Positions 23,849 through 33,874 of a DNA stretch of 42,082 nt are shown one piece after another. Source of the stretch: Reyranella sp. (GTDB lineage Bacteria > Pseudomonadota > Alphaproteobacteria > Reyranellales > Reyranellaceae); the NCBI GenBank assembly GCA_019750135.1, contig JAIEOV010000068.1:1-42082 (forward strand). Direction: 5' to 3'. How positions within the stretch are numbered: the stretch's first letter is position 1; the number at the start of each line of letters is the position of its first letter. The notes beneath the pieces were generated by a model, which was not told where the DNA came from, ran no database searches, and worked only from the letters and a program-made list of their open reading frames with translations. The translations under genes and the position numbers were made by a program.

Positions 23849-24739
23849 GTGTGCAGGGGACGGAAACTGGTTACTTTCCTACAGCTTACCCTCAATGGGC
23901 TGGCCGTCGGCTGTATTTACGGTCTGGTCGCTCTCGGGTTCGTGCTCATCTACAAGGCGACCGAGCTGGTCAACTTTGCCCAGGGCGACCTTCTCATGCT
24001 GGGCGCCTTCGTCGCCTACATGGCGGTGGTCTGGTGGGGGCTCGACTACTGGCTCGCCTTCCTGATCTCGGTGGTGACGATCGGCGTGTTCGGCGCCCTG
24101 CTCGACGCCACTATCCTGCGCAACGTCATTGGCCAGCCGCAGTTCGCCGTGGTCATGCTGACCATCGGCCTGGGTGCGATGTTCCGCACCTTCGCCAGCG
24201 TCACCTGGGGCTCGGAGATCTACACCCTGCCCACCCCGTTCGGCGGCGTCTGGCAGGTCGGCGGCGTCACGCTCAGCCACCAGTACATCTCGATCGTGGT
24301 CGGCACCCTGGTCCTGTGCGGCGCGCTCTATGCCTTCTTCAACCACACCCGCATCGGCGTGGCCATGCAGGCGACCTCGCAGAACCAGCTGGCCGCCTAC
24401 TACATGGGCATCCCGGTGAAGCTCATCTTCTCCCTGATCTGGGCGATCTCGGCGGGCACCGCGGCCGCGGCCGGCATCCTGCTGGCGCCGGTGACGCTGA
24501 TCGACATCAACATGGGCCTGGCGGTGGCGCTGAAAGCCTTCGCCGCCGCCGTGTTGGGGGGCTTCGGCTCGATCCCGGGCGCGCTGGTCGGCGGCATCGT
24601 CATCGGCCTGATCGAGCTCTATGCCGGCGCCACCCTGCCCGACGGCTTCAAGGACACAGCGCCCTACATCGTGCTGCTGATCATGCTGGCGGTCCGACCG
24701 CAGGGCCTGTTCGGCAGCCTGGCGCGCAAGAAGGTGTAG
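23849..24739 (+). CDS. livH: ABC transporter permease, LivH type
   Basis: A roughly 290-residue inner-membrane permease with about eight helices. LTLNGLAVGCIYGLVALGFVLIYKATELVNFAQGD is the LivH N terminus, and AVLGGFGSIPGALVGGIVIGLIE is the coupling-helix region that contacts the ATPases. The annotated GTG at 23849 has no good ribosome binding site; AGGGGA at 23855-23860 instead points to a CTG at 23867, giving the protein a start at LVTFLQLTL, where the homology begins. It is the first gene of livHMGF. Confidence 0.93.
   Translation: MCRGRKLVTFLQLTLNGLAVGCIYGLVALGFVLIYKATELVNFAQGDLLMLGAFVAYMAVVWWGLDYWLAFLISVVTIGVFGALLDATILRNVIGQPQFAVVMLTIGLGAMFRTFASVTWGSEIYTLPTPFGGVWQVGGVTLSHQYISIVVGTLVLCGALYAFFNHTRIGVAMQATSQNQLAAYYMGIPVKLIFSLIWAISAGTAAAAGILLAPVTLIDINMGLAVALKAFAAAVLGGFGSIPGALVGGIVIGLIELYAGATLPDGFKDTAPYIVLLIMLAVRPQGLFGSLARKKV
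23855..23869 (+). promoter_or_regulatory. Ribosome binding site favouring a CTG start for livH
   Basis: AGGGGA at 23855-23860 lies six bases before CTG 23867-23869, in frame with livH. No ATG, GTG or TTG occurs in that frame at a better distance; the in-frame GTG at 23849 lies upstream of this ribosome binding site. Confidence 0.5.
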
Positions 24740-24746
24740 GCGGGCC

Positions 24747-25885
24747 ATGCGGTTCCAGTTCAAGACGTCCTACAACCAGGACATCCGCCTGTTCAAAGAC
24801 CGGGTCGATGTCGGCTGGTACGGCCTTCTCGCCGTGGCCGTTATCGCCCTGCCGATGCTGATGTCCGACTACTATGTCGGCGAGGCGACCTGGGTCTTCA
24901 TTTACGGCATCTGCGGCGTCTCGCTGATGGTGCTGGTGGGCTACACCGGCCTGGTGTCGCTGGGGCACGCGGCCTTCCTCGGCATCGGCGCCTATGCCCA
25001 CGCTTTCTTCCTCAAGCACGGCATCCCGTGGATCCCCTCGGTCGTGCTCGCCGTCATGATCACCACGGCGAGCGGCATCGTCGTCGGCCTGCCGGCGCTG
25101 CGCATGACCGGCATCTATCTCGCCATCGCGACCCTCGCCTTCTCGGTGATCATCCAGGAGGTGTTCAGCCGCTGGGAGTCGGTGACGCACGGCTTTGCCG
25201 GCATGCCGGTCGAGAAGCCCACCATCCTCGGCGTCTCGTTCCAGGACGAGGCGCCGTTCTACTATCTCTGCCTGTTCTTCCTCGTGCTCGTGCTGTGGCT
25301 GACGCGCAACCTGCTGCGCTCGCCGACCGGCCGCGCCTGGATCGCCATCCGCGACAGCGAGATCGCCGCCCAGTCGATGGGCGTCAACCTGGCGATCTAC
25401 AAGTCGATCGCCTTCGCCTACTCAGCGGCGCTGATGGGCCTCGCCGGCGCGCTGTTCGCCCACAAGATCGCCTACCTGGCGCCAGACATCTTCACCATCC
25501 TGCTGTCGATCCAGTTCCTGCTGCTGGTGATCGTGGGCGGCCTGGGCTCGCTGCACGGCGCGGTGTTCGGCGCGATCTTCGTCGCCCTGCTGCCGCCGCT
25601 GATCGCCATCCTGCGCGATTCCATCCCGGCCAGCATGAACGAGGCCGCGCAGGCCATGAACATCAAGGTGCTGGCCCTGATCGGCGACGGCGTCGGCAAC
25701 TTCCTGAAGAAGCCCGGCGTCGAGGCCGGCATCTTCGGCCTGATCCTGGTGCTGGTGATCCTGCTCGAGCCGCTCGGCATGTACGGCCGCTGGGTCAAGA
25801 TCCGCGTCTTCTTCTCGACCTTCCCGATGTATCGCGGCGCCACCTTCAAGCGACAGAAGAGCTACATGCGCTCGGAGCGCCTGCG

Positions 25886-25889
<4 letters not shown>
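24747..25889 (+). CDS. livM: ABC transporter permease, LivM type
   Basis: A 380-residue permease with about ten membrane helices: GYTGLVSLGHAAFLGIGAYAHAF, GLPALRMTGIYLAIATLAFSVIIQEV and VGGLGSLHGAVFGAIFVALLPPL are the conserved LivM segments. The C terminus carries a basic cytoplasmic tail (FKRQKSYMRSERLR) longer than in E. coli LivM. It follows livH by 7 bases and its stop overlaps the livG start (ATGA). Confidence 0.94.
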
Positions 25890-26644
<755 letters not shown>

Positions 26645-26648
26645 AGAC

Positions 26649-27428
<780 letters not shown>

Positions 27429-27452
27429 GCCCCGGGCGATAGGGAGAGCGTG

Positions 27453-29285
27453 ATGGCGGACAACGAACGGATCGAAGTCGAAGGCTGCGACACGATTCCC
27501 AAGCTGTTCTGGCATCAAGTGAAGGCGCGCGGCGATCGCACCGCCTTCCGTGAGAAGGACCTCGGCATCTGGCGCGCCACGTCGTGGCGCGAGTACGGCG
27601 AGCGCGCCCGAGCGGCCGGCATGGGCCTGGTGAAGCTCGGCCTGAGCCACGGCCAGGTCGTGTCGGTGCTGGCCGAGACCGTGCCGGAGTGGCTCTACGT
27701 CGACATGGGCACGATGGCCGCCGGCGGCGTCACCAACGGCATCTACCCGACTGACTCAGCCAAGCAGGTCGAGTACATCCTGAACGACAGCAGCACGCGC
27801 TTCCTGTTCGTCGAGAACGAGGAACAGCTCGACAAGGCGCTCGAGGTACGCGAGCGCTGCGCCAGCCTGGAGAAGATCTTCATCTTCGACATGGAGGGCC
27901 TGGCCGACTTCAAGGACCCCATGGTCATGTCGTTCGACGAGCTGCTGCAGCTCGGCCGCGACTACGACAAGACCAATCCCGATCTGTGGGAGAAGCTGAT
28001 CAACAGCTCGCGGGCCGAGGAGCTGGCGCTGCTGGTCTACACCTCGGGCACGACCGGGCCGCCCAAGGGCGCGATGCTGTCGCACCGCAACGTCATCTTC
28101 CAGCTCAGCAACGCCGACGCCTTCATCCCGATCGAGAAGGACGGCGAGCAGCTCGCCTTCCTGCCGCTCTGCCATGTCGCCGAGCGCACCTTCACCGCCT
28201 TCCTGCCCTTGCGCTCGGGCGCCATCGCCAACTTCGCCGAGAGCGTCGAGACGGTGCCGGACAATATCCGCGAGGTGGCGCCGACGACCTTCTTCGCCGT
28301 GCCCCGCATCTGGGAGCGCTTCTATTCCGGCATCGCGATTCGCATGAAGGAGGCGACCTGGATCGGCCGCGCCGCCTACAAGTGGGCGATCGGGCTGGGG
28401 CTCAAGGTGGCCGAAGCCGAGCTCGACGGCCGCAAGCCCGACCCCTTCCTCAAGGCCGGCCACGCCATCGCCGACTGGCTGGTGCTGGACAACATCAAGC
28501 GCGCCATCGGCCTGCATCGCGTGAAGTTCGCCGGCACCGGCGCCGCCCCGATCGCGCCCGACCTCATCAAATGGTACCGCGCGCTCGGCGTCGACATGCG
28601 CGAGGTCTACGGGCAGACCGAGAATTGCGGGCTGGCCACCGGCATGCCGAACCGCATCAAGCTCGGCACCGTCGGCGTCACCGCACCGCGCACCGAGTCG
28701 AAGATCTCGCCCGAGGGCGAGATCCTGCTCAAGGGGCCGCACATCTTCATGGGCTATCTGAACCAGCCGGAGAAGACCGCCGAGACCCTGCGCGACGGCT
28801 GGCTGCATACCGGCGACGTCGGCTACCTCGACAACGAGGGCTATCTCAAGATCACCGACCGCATGAAGGACATCATCATCACCGCGGGCGGCAAGAACAT
28901 CACGCCGTCGGAGATCGAGAACCAGTTGAAGTTCTCGCCCTACATTTCCGACGCCGTGGTGATCGGCGACAAGCGCAAGTTCCTGTCGTGCCTGATCATG
29001 ATCGACTACGACAACGTGGCCAAGCACGCCCAGGACAACAATGTCCCCTTCACCGACTTCGCCTCGCTCTGCCGCACGCGCGAGGTCAACGAGCTGATCT
29101 GGTCGGAGATCGAGCGGGTGAACGCCAACTTCGCCCGCGTCGAGACGATCAAGAAGTTCCGGCTGATCGAGCAGCAGCTCACCGCCGAGGACGACGAGGT
29201 CACGCCGACCATGAAGCTCAAGCGCAAGTTCGTGAACGAGAAGTACAAGGGCATGATCGACGGCATGTATGCCGAAGCGGCCTAG
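27453..29285 (+). CDS. AMP-dependent acyl-CoA synthetase
   Basis: A 610-residue adenylate-forming ligase of the long-chain fatty acyl-CoA synthetase group. Motifs: P-loop YTSGTTGPPKGAML, the YGQTENCG motif, TGDVGYLDNEGYLKITDRMKDIIITAGGKNI at the hinge, and the C-terminal PTMKLKRKFV lysine. It makes acyl-AMP, then acyl-CoA, from a carboxylic acid in the cytoplasm. Lying inside the transporter operon (AGGGAGA at 27441-27447 sets the ATG at 27453 over a GTG three bases upstream), it should activate the imported acid. The chain-length range is not readable from the sequence. Confidence 0.93.
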   Translation: MADNERIEVEGCDTIPKLFWHQVKARGDRTAFREKDLGIWRATSWREYGERARAAGMGLVKLGLSHGQVVSVLAETVPEWLYVDMGTMAAGGVTNGIYPTDSAKQVEYILNDSSTRFLFVENEEQLDKALEVRERCASLEKIFIFDMEGLADFKDPMVMSFDELLQLGRDYDKTNPDLWEKLINSSRAEELALLVYTSGTTGPPKGAMLSHRNVIFQLSNADAFIPIEKDGEQLAFLPLCHVAERTFTAFLPLRSGAIANFAESVETVPDNIREVAPTTFFAVPRIWERFYSGIAIRMKEATWIGRAAYKWAIGLGLKVAEAELDGRKPDPFLKAGHAIADWLVLDNIKRAIGLHRVKFAGTGAAPIAPDLIKWYRALGVDMREVYGQTENCGLATGMPNRIKLGTVGVTAPRTESKISPEGEILLKGPHIFMGYLNQPEKTAETLRDGWLHTGDVGYLDNEGYLKITDRMKDIIITAGGKNITPSEIENQLKFSPYISDAVVIGDKRKFLSCLIMIDYDNVAKHAQDNNVPFTDFASLCRTREVNELIWSEIERVNANFARVETIKKFRLIEQQLTAEDDEVTPTMKLKRKFVNEKYKGMIDGMYAEAA

Positions 29286-29320
29286 CCCACCATAGTCATG
29301 TCAAAGGGAGTGTAAACGTG

Positions 29321-30505
29321 ATGCGTAGTGCGATGCATAAGTGGACAATCGTCAAGACTGCAGCGGCCGCGACGGCGGCCATGTCGCTGGCCACGGCCGC
29401 AGTGGCACAGACCCGCGGGGTGACCGCGAGCGAGGTGACGTTCGGCATGCATACCGACCTGTCGGGTGTTGCCGCGACCTACGGCGTGTCGTCGTCGAAC
29501 GGCGTCAAGATGCGCTTCGACGAGATCAACGAGCAGGGCGGCATCAACGGCCGCAAGCTCAAGCTGATCGTCGAGGACCAGGCCTACCAGGTGCCCAAGG
29601 CGGTGCAGGCCTGCAACAAGCTGATCAACCGCGACAAGGTCTTTGCCTTCGTGGCGCCGCTCGGCACGCCGATGAACAACGCCTGCTTCAAGGACCAGTT
29701 CGCGGTGGGCGTGCCCAACCTCTTCCCGTTGTCGGCGGCGCGATCGATGTACGAGCCCTATGAGCGGCTGAAGTTCTACGGCGCCGCCTCCTACGTCGAC
29801 CAGATCCGCTCGGGCATCGAGTACTTCGTCAAGCAGAAGGGCAAGAAGGCGGTCTGCGTGATGTACCAGGACACCGACTTCGGCAAGGAGATCCTGGAAG
29901 GTGCGGAGCTACAGGCCAAGAAGCTCGGCATCAAGCTGGTGGCCACTGCCTCCCACAAGCCGACCGACCAGGACTTCACCGCGCCGATCACCAAGCTGCG
30001 TGACGCCGGCTGCGACCTCGTCGCCATGGGCACCATCGTGCGCGACACGATCGTGCCCTACACGACGGCGCGCAAGGCGGGCTGGACGGACGTCGCCTTC
30101 CTGGGGTCGTCGGCAGCCTATGACCTCGTCGTCGGCGCGGCGCCAGGCATGGACGGCTTCTTCGGCATGGGCCTCACCGAAATGCCCTATGTCGACAGCA
30201 ACGTCGCCTCGGTGAAGAAGTTCGTCGAGGACTACAAGAAGAAGTTCAACATCGACCCCAACATCGGTGCGGTCTACGGCTACGTCGCCGCCGACCTCGC
30301 GGTGCAGGGCGTGAAGAATGCCGGCAAGGACCTGACGCTCGACAGCTTCGTCAAGGGCCTCGAAGCCATCAAGGGCTACCAGGACATCTTCAACGGTCCG
30401 AAGGTCTCCTTCGGCCCCAACATCCGCCAGGGCGCCAACTCCTCGTTCCTGGCCGAGGTCAAGGGCGGCAAGTGGGTCCGCGTGACCGAGCCGCTCGGCT
30501 TCTGA
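29321..30505 (+). CDS. Periplasmic substrate-binding protein of the Liv family, copy 1
   Basis: A 394-residue type I periplasmic binding protein. Signal peptide of about 29 residues (MHKWTIVKTAAAATAAMSLATAAVA then QTRG). The mature part opens TASEVTFGMHTDLSGVAATYG and has the FVAPLGTPMNNA, KKAVCVMYQDTDFGKE and YVAADLAVQG segments of the LivK/ABC branched-chain or aromatic-acid binding group. It starts 35 bases after the CoA ligase, so it is last in the transporter operon and probably gives LivHMGF its specificity. It differs from copy 2 at about 36 of 365 mature residues. Confidence 0.94.
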   Translation: MRSAMHKWTIVKTAAAATAAMSLATAAVAQTRGVTASEVTFGMHTDLSGVAATYGVSSSNGVKMRFDEINEQGGINGRKLKLIVEDQAYQVPKAVQACNKLINRDKVFAFVAPLGTPMNNACFKDQFAVGVPNLFPLSAARSMYEPYERLKFYGAASYVDQIRSGIEYFVKQKGKKAVCVMYQDTDFGKEILEGAELQAKKLGIKLVATASHKPTDQDFTAPITKLRDAGCDLVAMGTIVRDTIVPYTTARKAGWTDVAFLGSSAAYDLVVGAAPGMDGFFGMGLTEMPYVDSNVASVKKFVEDYKKKFNIDPNIGAVYGYVAADLAVQGVKNAGKDLTLDSFVKGLEAIKGYQDIFNGPKVSFGPNIRQGANSSFLAEVKGGKWVRVTEPLGF

Positions 30506-30530
30506 TCATCCGAACGACGTCAGCGGAAGG

Positions 30531-30560
30531 ACCCGGGTGGGCAGCCACCCGGGTTTTTCT
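30531..30560 (+). terminator. Rho-independent terminator after binding protein copy 1
   Basis: A 10-bp stem (30531-30540 with 30545-30554, loop GCAG) followed by TTTTTCTTT, 25 bases after the stop. The same sequence, with two single-base indels, follows copy 2. Confidence 0.92.
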
Positions 30561-30595
30561 TTGCGCGCGATGTATGCCGAAACGGTGCGACACGC

Positions 30596-30601
30596 TATAG
30601 T
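30596..30601 (+). promoter_or_regulatory. Possible -10 element of binding protein copy 2
   Basis: TATAGT lies 56 bases before the start of copy 2 and after the first terminator, so copy 2 needs its own promoter. No good -35 is seen at 16-18 bases. A low-confidence call. Confidence 0.35.
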
Positions 30602-30656
30602 GGCCCCAAAGGCGGCTTACAAAAACAGATGCCGTCATCCCATGGGAGGGAATGCG

Positions 30657-31829
30657 ATGAGCAAGTGGACTATCGTCAAGACAATGGCGGTTGCGACGGC
30701 GGCTGTGTCGCTGGCCGGCGTAGCTTGGGCGCAGACGCGCGGCGTCACCGCGAGCGAAGTGACGTTCGGCATGCACACCGACCTGTCCGGCGTCGCTGCG
30801 ACCTACGGCGTGTCGTCGTCGAACGGCGTCAAGATGCGCTTCGACGAGATCAACGACGCCGGCGGCATCAACGGCCGCAAGCTCAAGGTCATCATCGAGG
30901 ACCAGGGCTACCAGGTGCCCAAGGCCGTGCAGGCCTGCAACAAGCTGATCAATCGCGACAAGGTCTTCGCCTTCGTGGCACCGCTCGGCACGCCGATGAA
31001 CAACGCCTGCTTCAAGGACCAGTTCGCGGTGGGCGTTCCCAACCTCTTCCCCCTGTCGGCCGCCCGCTCGATGTACGAGCCCTACGAGCGGCTGAAGTTC
31101 TACGGCGCCGCCTCCTACGTCGACCAGGTGCGTTCTGGCATCGACTACTTCGTCAAGACGAAGGGCAAGAAGGCGGTCTGCGTGATGTACCAGGACACCG
31201 ACTTCGGCAAGGAGGTGCTCGAGGGTGCCGAACTGCAGACCAAGAAGCTCGGCATCAAGATCGCCGAGACGACGGCGCACAAGCCGACCGACCAGGACTT
31301 CACCGCGCCGATCACCAAGCTGCGCACCGCAGGGTGCGACCTGATCATCATGGGCACCATCGTGCGCGACTCCATCGTGCCCTACACGACGGCGCGCAAG
31401 GCGGGCTGGACCGACGTCGACTTCCTGGGCTCGGCCGCCGTCTACGACCTGGTCGTCGGCGCCGCGCAGGGCATGGAGGGCTTCTACGGCATGGGCCTGA
31501 CCGAGATGCCCTACGTCGACAGCAACGTCGCCTCGGTGAAGAAGTTCGTCGAGGACTACAAGAAGAAGTTCAACGTCGATCCCAACATCGGCGCGGTCTA
31601 CGGCTACGTCGCCGCCGACCTCACCGTCCAGGGCCTGAAGAACGCCGGCAAGGACCTGACGCTCGACAGCTTCATCACGGGCATGGAAGCGATCAGGGGC
31701 TACAAGGACATCTTCAACGGCCCGCAGGTCTCCTTCGGCCCCAACATCCGCCAGGGCGCCAACTCCTCGTTCCTGGCGCAGGTCAAGGGCGGCAAGTGGA
31801 CCCGCGTGACCGAGCCGCTCGGCTTCTGA
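30657..31829 (+). CDS. Periplasmic substrate-binding protein of the Liv family, copy 2
   Basis: A 390-residue paralogue, about 90 percent identical to copy 1 in the mature region by eye count. The signal peptide (MSKWTIVKTMAVATAAVSLAGVAWA) is clear, and the ATG at 30657 follows GGGAGGG (30644-30650). Because a terminator separates it from copy 1, it is probably transcribed alone. Differences are mostly conservative and spread over the protein, with a small cluster at KIAETTAHK versus KLVATASHK, so both may still serve the same transporter, perhaps with different affinity or expression. Confidence 0.94.
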   Translation: MSKWTIVKTMAVATAAVSLAGVAWAQTRGVTASEVTFGMHTDLSGVAATYGVSSSNGVKMRFDEINDAGGINGRKLKVIIEDQGYQVPKAVQACNKLINRDKVFAFVAPLGTPMNNACFKDQFAVGVPNLFPLSAARSMYEPYERLKFYGAASYVDQVRSGIDYFVKTKGKKAVCVMYQDTDFGKEVLEGAELQTKKLGIKIAETTAHKPTDQDFTAPITKLRTAGCDLIIMGTIVRDSIVPYTTARKAGWTDVDFLGSAAVYDLVVGAAQGMEGFYGMGLTEMPYVDSNVASVKKFVEDYKKKFNVDPNIGAVYGYVAADLTVQGLKNAGKDLTLDSFITGMEAIRGYKDIFNGPQVSFGPNIRQGANSSFLAQVKGGKWTRVTEPLGF

Positions 31830-31853
31830 TCATCCGAACGACGTCAGCGGAAG

Positions 31854-31887
31854 ACCCGGGTGGGGCAGCCACCCGGGTTTTTCTTTT
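31854..31887 (+). terminator. Rho-independent terminator after binding protein copy 2
   Basis: A 10-bp stem (31854-31863 with 31869-31878, loop GGCAG) and the run TTTTTCTTTT. It is a near-exact duplicate of the terminator at 30531 and starts 25 bases after the stop codon. Confidence 0.92.
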
Positions 31888-31893
31888 GGGAGG

Positions 31894-32265
31894 TCAGCCC
31901 GCCGCCGGCGGCGGAGGCACCGTGACCCGGTTGTCGCGCAGCTTCTCCTGCAGCACCGGAATGCCGGCGGCGTAGTTGCCGTCCTGGCAGTTGGCGATGG
32001 CCACGCGGGCATCGAGATCGGCGGGCGCGCCGCCGCGGACGGGGCTGCCGAGGTAGGCGCCGACGGTGCCGACATATTCGGCATAGGTGTTGCCGAGCGT
32101 CGAGCAATAGGCCGCCGCCTGCGCGACCGTCAGGCCCGGCGGCGGCACCGCCGCCTGCGAGCCGGTCCCTGCCATTCCTCCGCCTTGTCCCGCACCTCCG
32201 GTCTGGGTGCACGCCATGATCGACAGCGCGGCCAGCGCCACGACAAATCCCCCGAGCTTCGCCAT
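31894..32265 (-). CDS. Small lipoprotein of unknown function
   Basis: A 123-residue protein with a signal peptide and lipobox IMAC (C19), a Gly-rich linker (22-40), then one helical domain with two cysteines (CSTLGNTYAEY and ANCQDGNYAAGIPVLQEKL) and a Pro-rich end. The ATG at 32265 is chosen because GGAGG (32271-32275) sits five bases upstream; a start 12 bases earlier is less likely. The pattern resembles small alphaproteobacterial lipoproteins that have no known role. Single gene diverging from the SDR at 32329. Confidence 0.8.
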   Translation of the reverse strand: MAKLGGFVVALAALSIMACTQTGGAGQGGGMAGTGSQAAVPPPGLTVAQAAAYCSTLGNTYAEYVGTVGAYLGSPVRGGAPADLDARVAIANCQDGNYAAGIPVLQEKLRDNRVTVPPPPAAG

Positions 32266-32328
32266 GCGATCCTCCATCTGCCGCGAAGGCTACTGCACTT
32301 GCGGCCCGATCGCTATGGTGACGTCGAT

Positions 32329-33129
32329 ATGAGCGGGGAACTTTCCGGACAAGTGGCGATCGTCACCGGCGGCGCATCGGGCATCGGCGCGGCATCGGCC
32401 GCGTTGCTGGCCGGCGCCGGCGCGACGGTCGTCGTTGCCGACCTGAAGTCGGCCAAGGACGGCCCAAGGGATAAGGGGTGCCGTTACGTGCAACACGACG
32501 TCACGGCCGAGGACTCCTGGCACGCCCTGCTGGCCGACGTGCTGAAGCGCGAAGGCCGGCTCGACATCATGGTCAACAATGCCGGCATCTCGGGCGGCGC
32601 CGGCAGCGTCGAGAGCACTGACGTGGCGACCTGGCAGCGCGTGCAGGCGGTCAACACCGAGGGCGTGTTCCTGGGCTGCAAGTACGCCATCCAGGGCATG
32701 AAGCAGACCGCGCCGGGCAAGCCCAGGTCGAAGGGCTCCATCGTCAATATCTCCTCGGTGGCGGGTCTGCAGGCCGGGGCGGGCTCGATCGCCTACACGG
32801 CGAGCAAGGGCGCGGTACGGCTGCTGAGCAAGAGCGTCGCGCTCTATTGCGCCGAGCAGAAGTACGACATCCGCTGCAACTCGGTGCATCCTGGCGGCGT
32901 CGATACGCCGATCTTCGACCTGCTGTGGCAGTTCATGGGCCGCGACCAGGGCAAGGCCCTGATCGACAAGCGTCACCCGATCGGCCGCATGGCCGAGCCC
33001 GGCGAGATCGGCGAGGTCGTGCTGTGGCTCGCCTCCGACCGATCGAGCTTCGTCACCGGGGCGGAGATCGCGGCCGACGGCGGCATTACCACCGGCCTGA
33101 TGAGGAGGCAGCCCTTTGTCGCGTCTTGA
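32329..33129 (+). CDS. Short-chain dehydrogenase/reductase (first of a pair)
   Basis: A 266-residue classical SDR: TGGASGIG (13-20), NNAG (83-86), S142/S143, Y156 and K160, then NSVHPGGVDTPI and DGGITTG near the end. It uses NAD(P)H to oxidise or reduce an alcohol/ketone. It looks like the cyclohexanol/3-alpha-hydroxysteroid dehydrogenase branch (ASGIGAASAALLAGAGA, RCNSVHPGGVDTP), but substrates cannot be assigned. The next SDR starts within its last 14 bases, so the pair is coupled and may catalyse sequential or opposite reactions. Confidence 0.9.
   Translation: MSGELSGQVAIVTGGASGIGAASAALLAGAGATVVVADLKSAKDGPRDKGCRYVQHDVTAEDSWHALLADVLKREGRLDIMVNNAGISGGAGSVESTDVATWQRVQAVNTEGVFLGCKYAIQGMKQTAPGKPRSKGSIVNISSVAGLQAGAGSIAYTASKGAVRLLSKSVALYCAEQKYDIRCNSVHPGGVDTPIFDLLWQFMGRDQGKALIDKRHPIGRMAEPGEIGEVVLWLASDRSSFVTGAEIAADGGITTGLMRRQPFVAS
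33103..33118 (+). promoter_or_regulatory. Ribosome binding site setting a TTG start inside the previous gene
   Basis: A perfect AGGAGG (in GAGGAGGCA, 33102-33110) ends 7 bases before TTG 33116-33118, within the last codons of the first SDR. There is no nearby ATG or GTG in this frame. Confidence 0.8.
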
Positions 33130-33874
33130 TGCGAAGGCCGTGCTCATCAGCGGCGGCGCCTCGGGCATTGGCGCCGCGACAGCACGGCTGGTCGTACACG
33201 AGGGCGGCCAGGCGGTGCTGGCCGACCGCGACGAGGCCAAGGGCCGGGCGCTCGCCGATGAGCTCGGCGACGGCGCGCTGTTCGTGCCGCTCGACGTCGC
33301 GGACGAGGCCGCCTGGAACAAGGCCGTGGCGTCTTCGGTCGAAAGGTTCGGCGGCCTGCACGGTCTGCTGAACGCGGCTGGCGTGGGCGTGCGCAACTCG
33401 ATCGAGGACTGCAGCCTCGCCGAGTTCCGCCGCGTCAACGACATCAACGGCCTGGGCACCTTCCTAGGCTGCAAGGCCGCGATCCCGGCGATGAAGCAGG
33501 CCGGCGGCGGCTCGATCGTCAACATCTCCTCGGTGCTGGGCCTGCGCGGCGCCTCGTATGCGATGGCCTACTGCGCCAGCAAGGGTGCGGTGCGGCTGCT
33601 CACCAAGCACGTGGCGCTGCACTGCGCCCAGATGAAGTACAACATCCGCTGCAACTCGGTGCACCCGGGCTACATCGACACGCCGATGATCGCGCCGCGG
33701 CTCGACCAGTCGGTCGGCAACATGAGCGGCCGCCAATGGCTCGAAGAGCTGCATCCGCTCGGCCGCCTCGGCCGCGCCGAGGAAGTCGCCAACATGATCC
33801 TGTTCCTGCTGTCGGACGAGAGCACCTTCTCGACCGGCTCGGAATTCATCTGCGACGGTGGGCTGACGGCCTAG
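33116..33874 (+). CDS. Short-chain dehydrogenase/reductase (second of a pair)
   Basis: A 252-residue SDR with SGGASGIG (12-19), NAAG (86-89), S138/S139, Y152 and K156, a paralogue of the gene before it (shared ISSVxGL, KGAVRLL, IRCNSVHPG segments). It begins with TTG under a perfect ribosome binding site. Its stop TAG shares the palindrome CTAG with the stop of the convergent hydrolase, so the two genes overlap by four bases. Confidence 0.9.
   Translation: MSRLDAKAVLISGGASGIGAATARLVVHEGGQAVLADRDEAKGRALADELGDGALFVPLDVADEAAWNKAVASSVERFGGLHGLLNAAGVGVRNSIEDCSLAEFRRVNDINGLGTFLGCKAAIPAMKQAGGGSIVNISSVLGLRGASYAMAYCASKGAVRLLTKHVALHCAQMKYNIRCNSVHPGYIDTPMIAPRLDQSVGNMSGRQWLEELHPLGRLGRAEEVANMILFLLSDESTFSTGSEFICDGGLTA

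Noticed and set aside
27756..29027. 423-codon minus-strand frame over the acyl-CoA synthetase
   Set aside because: Antisense shadow of a gene with all adenylation motifs intact.
29321..31887. Tandem binding-protein copies as ends of a mobile element
   Set aside because: No transposase, target duplication or inverted ends are seen; ordinary tandem duplication is simpler.
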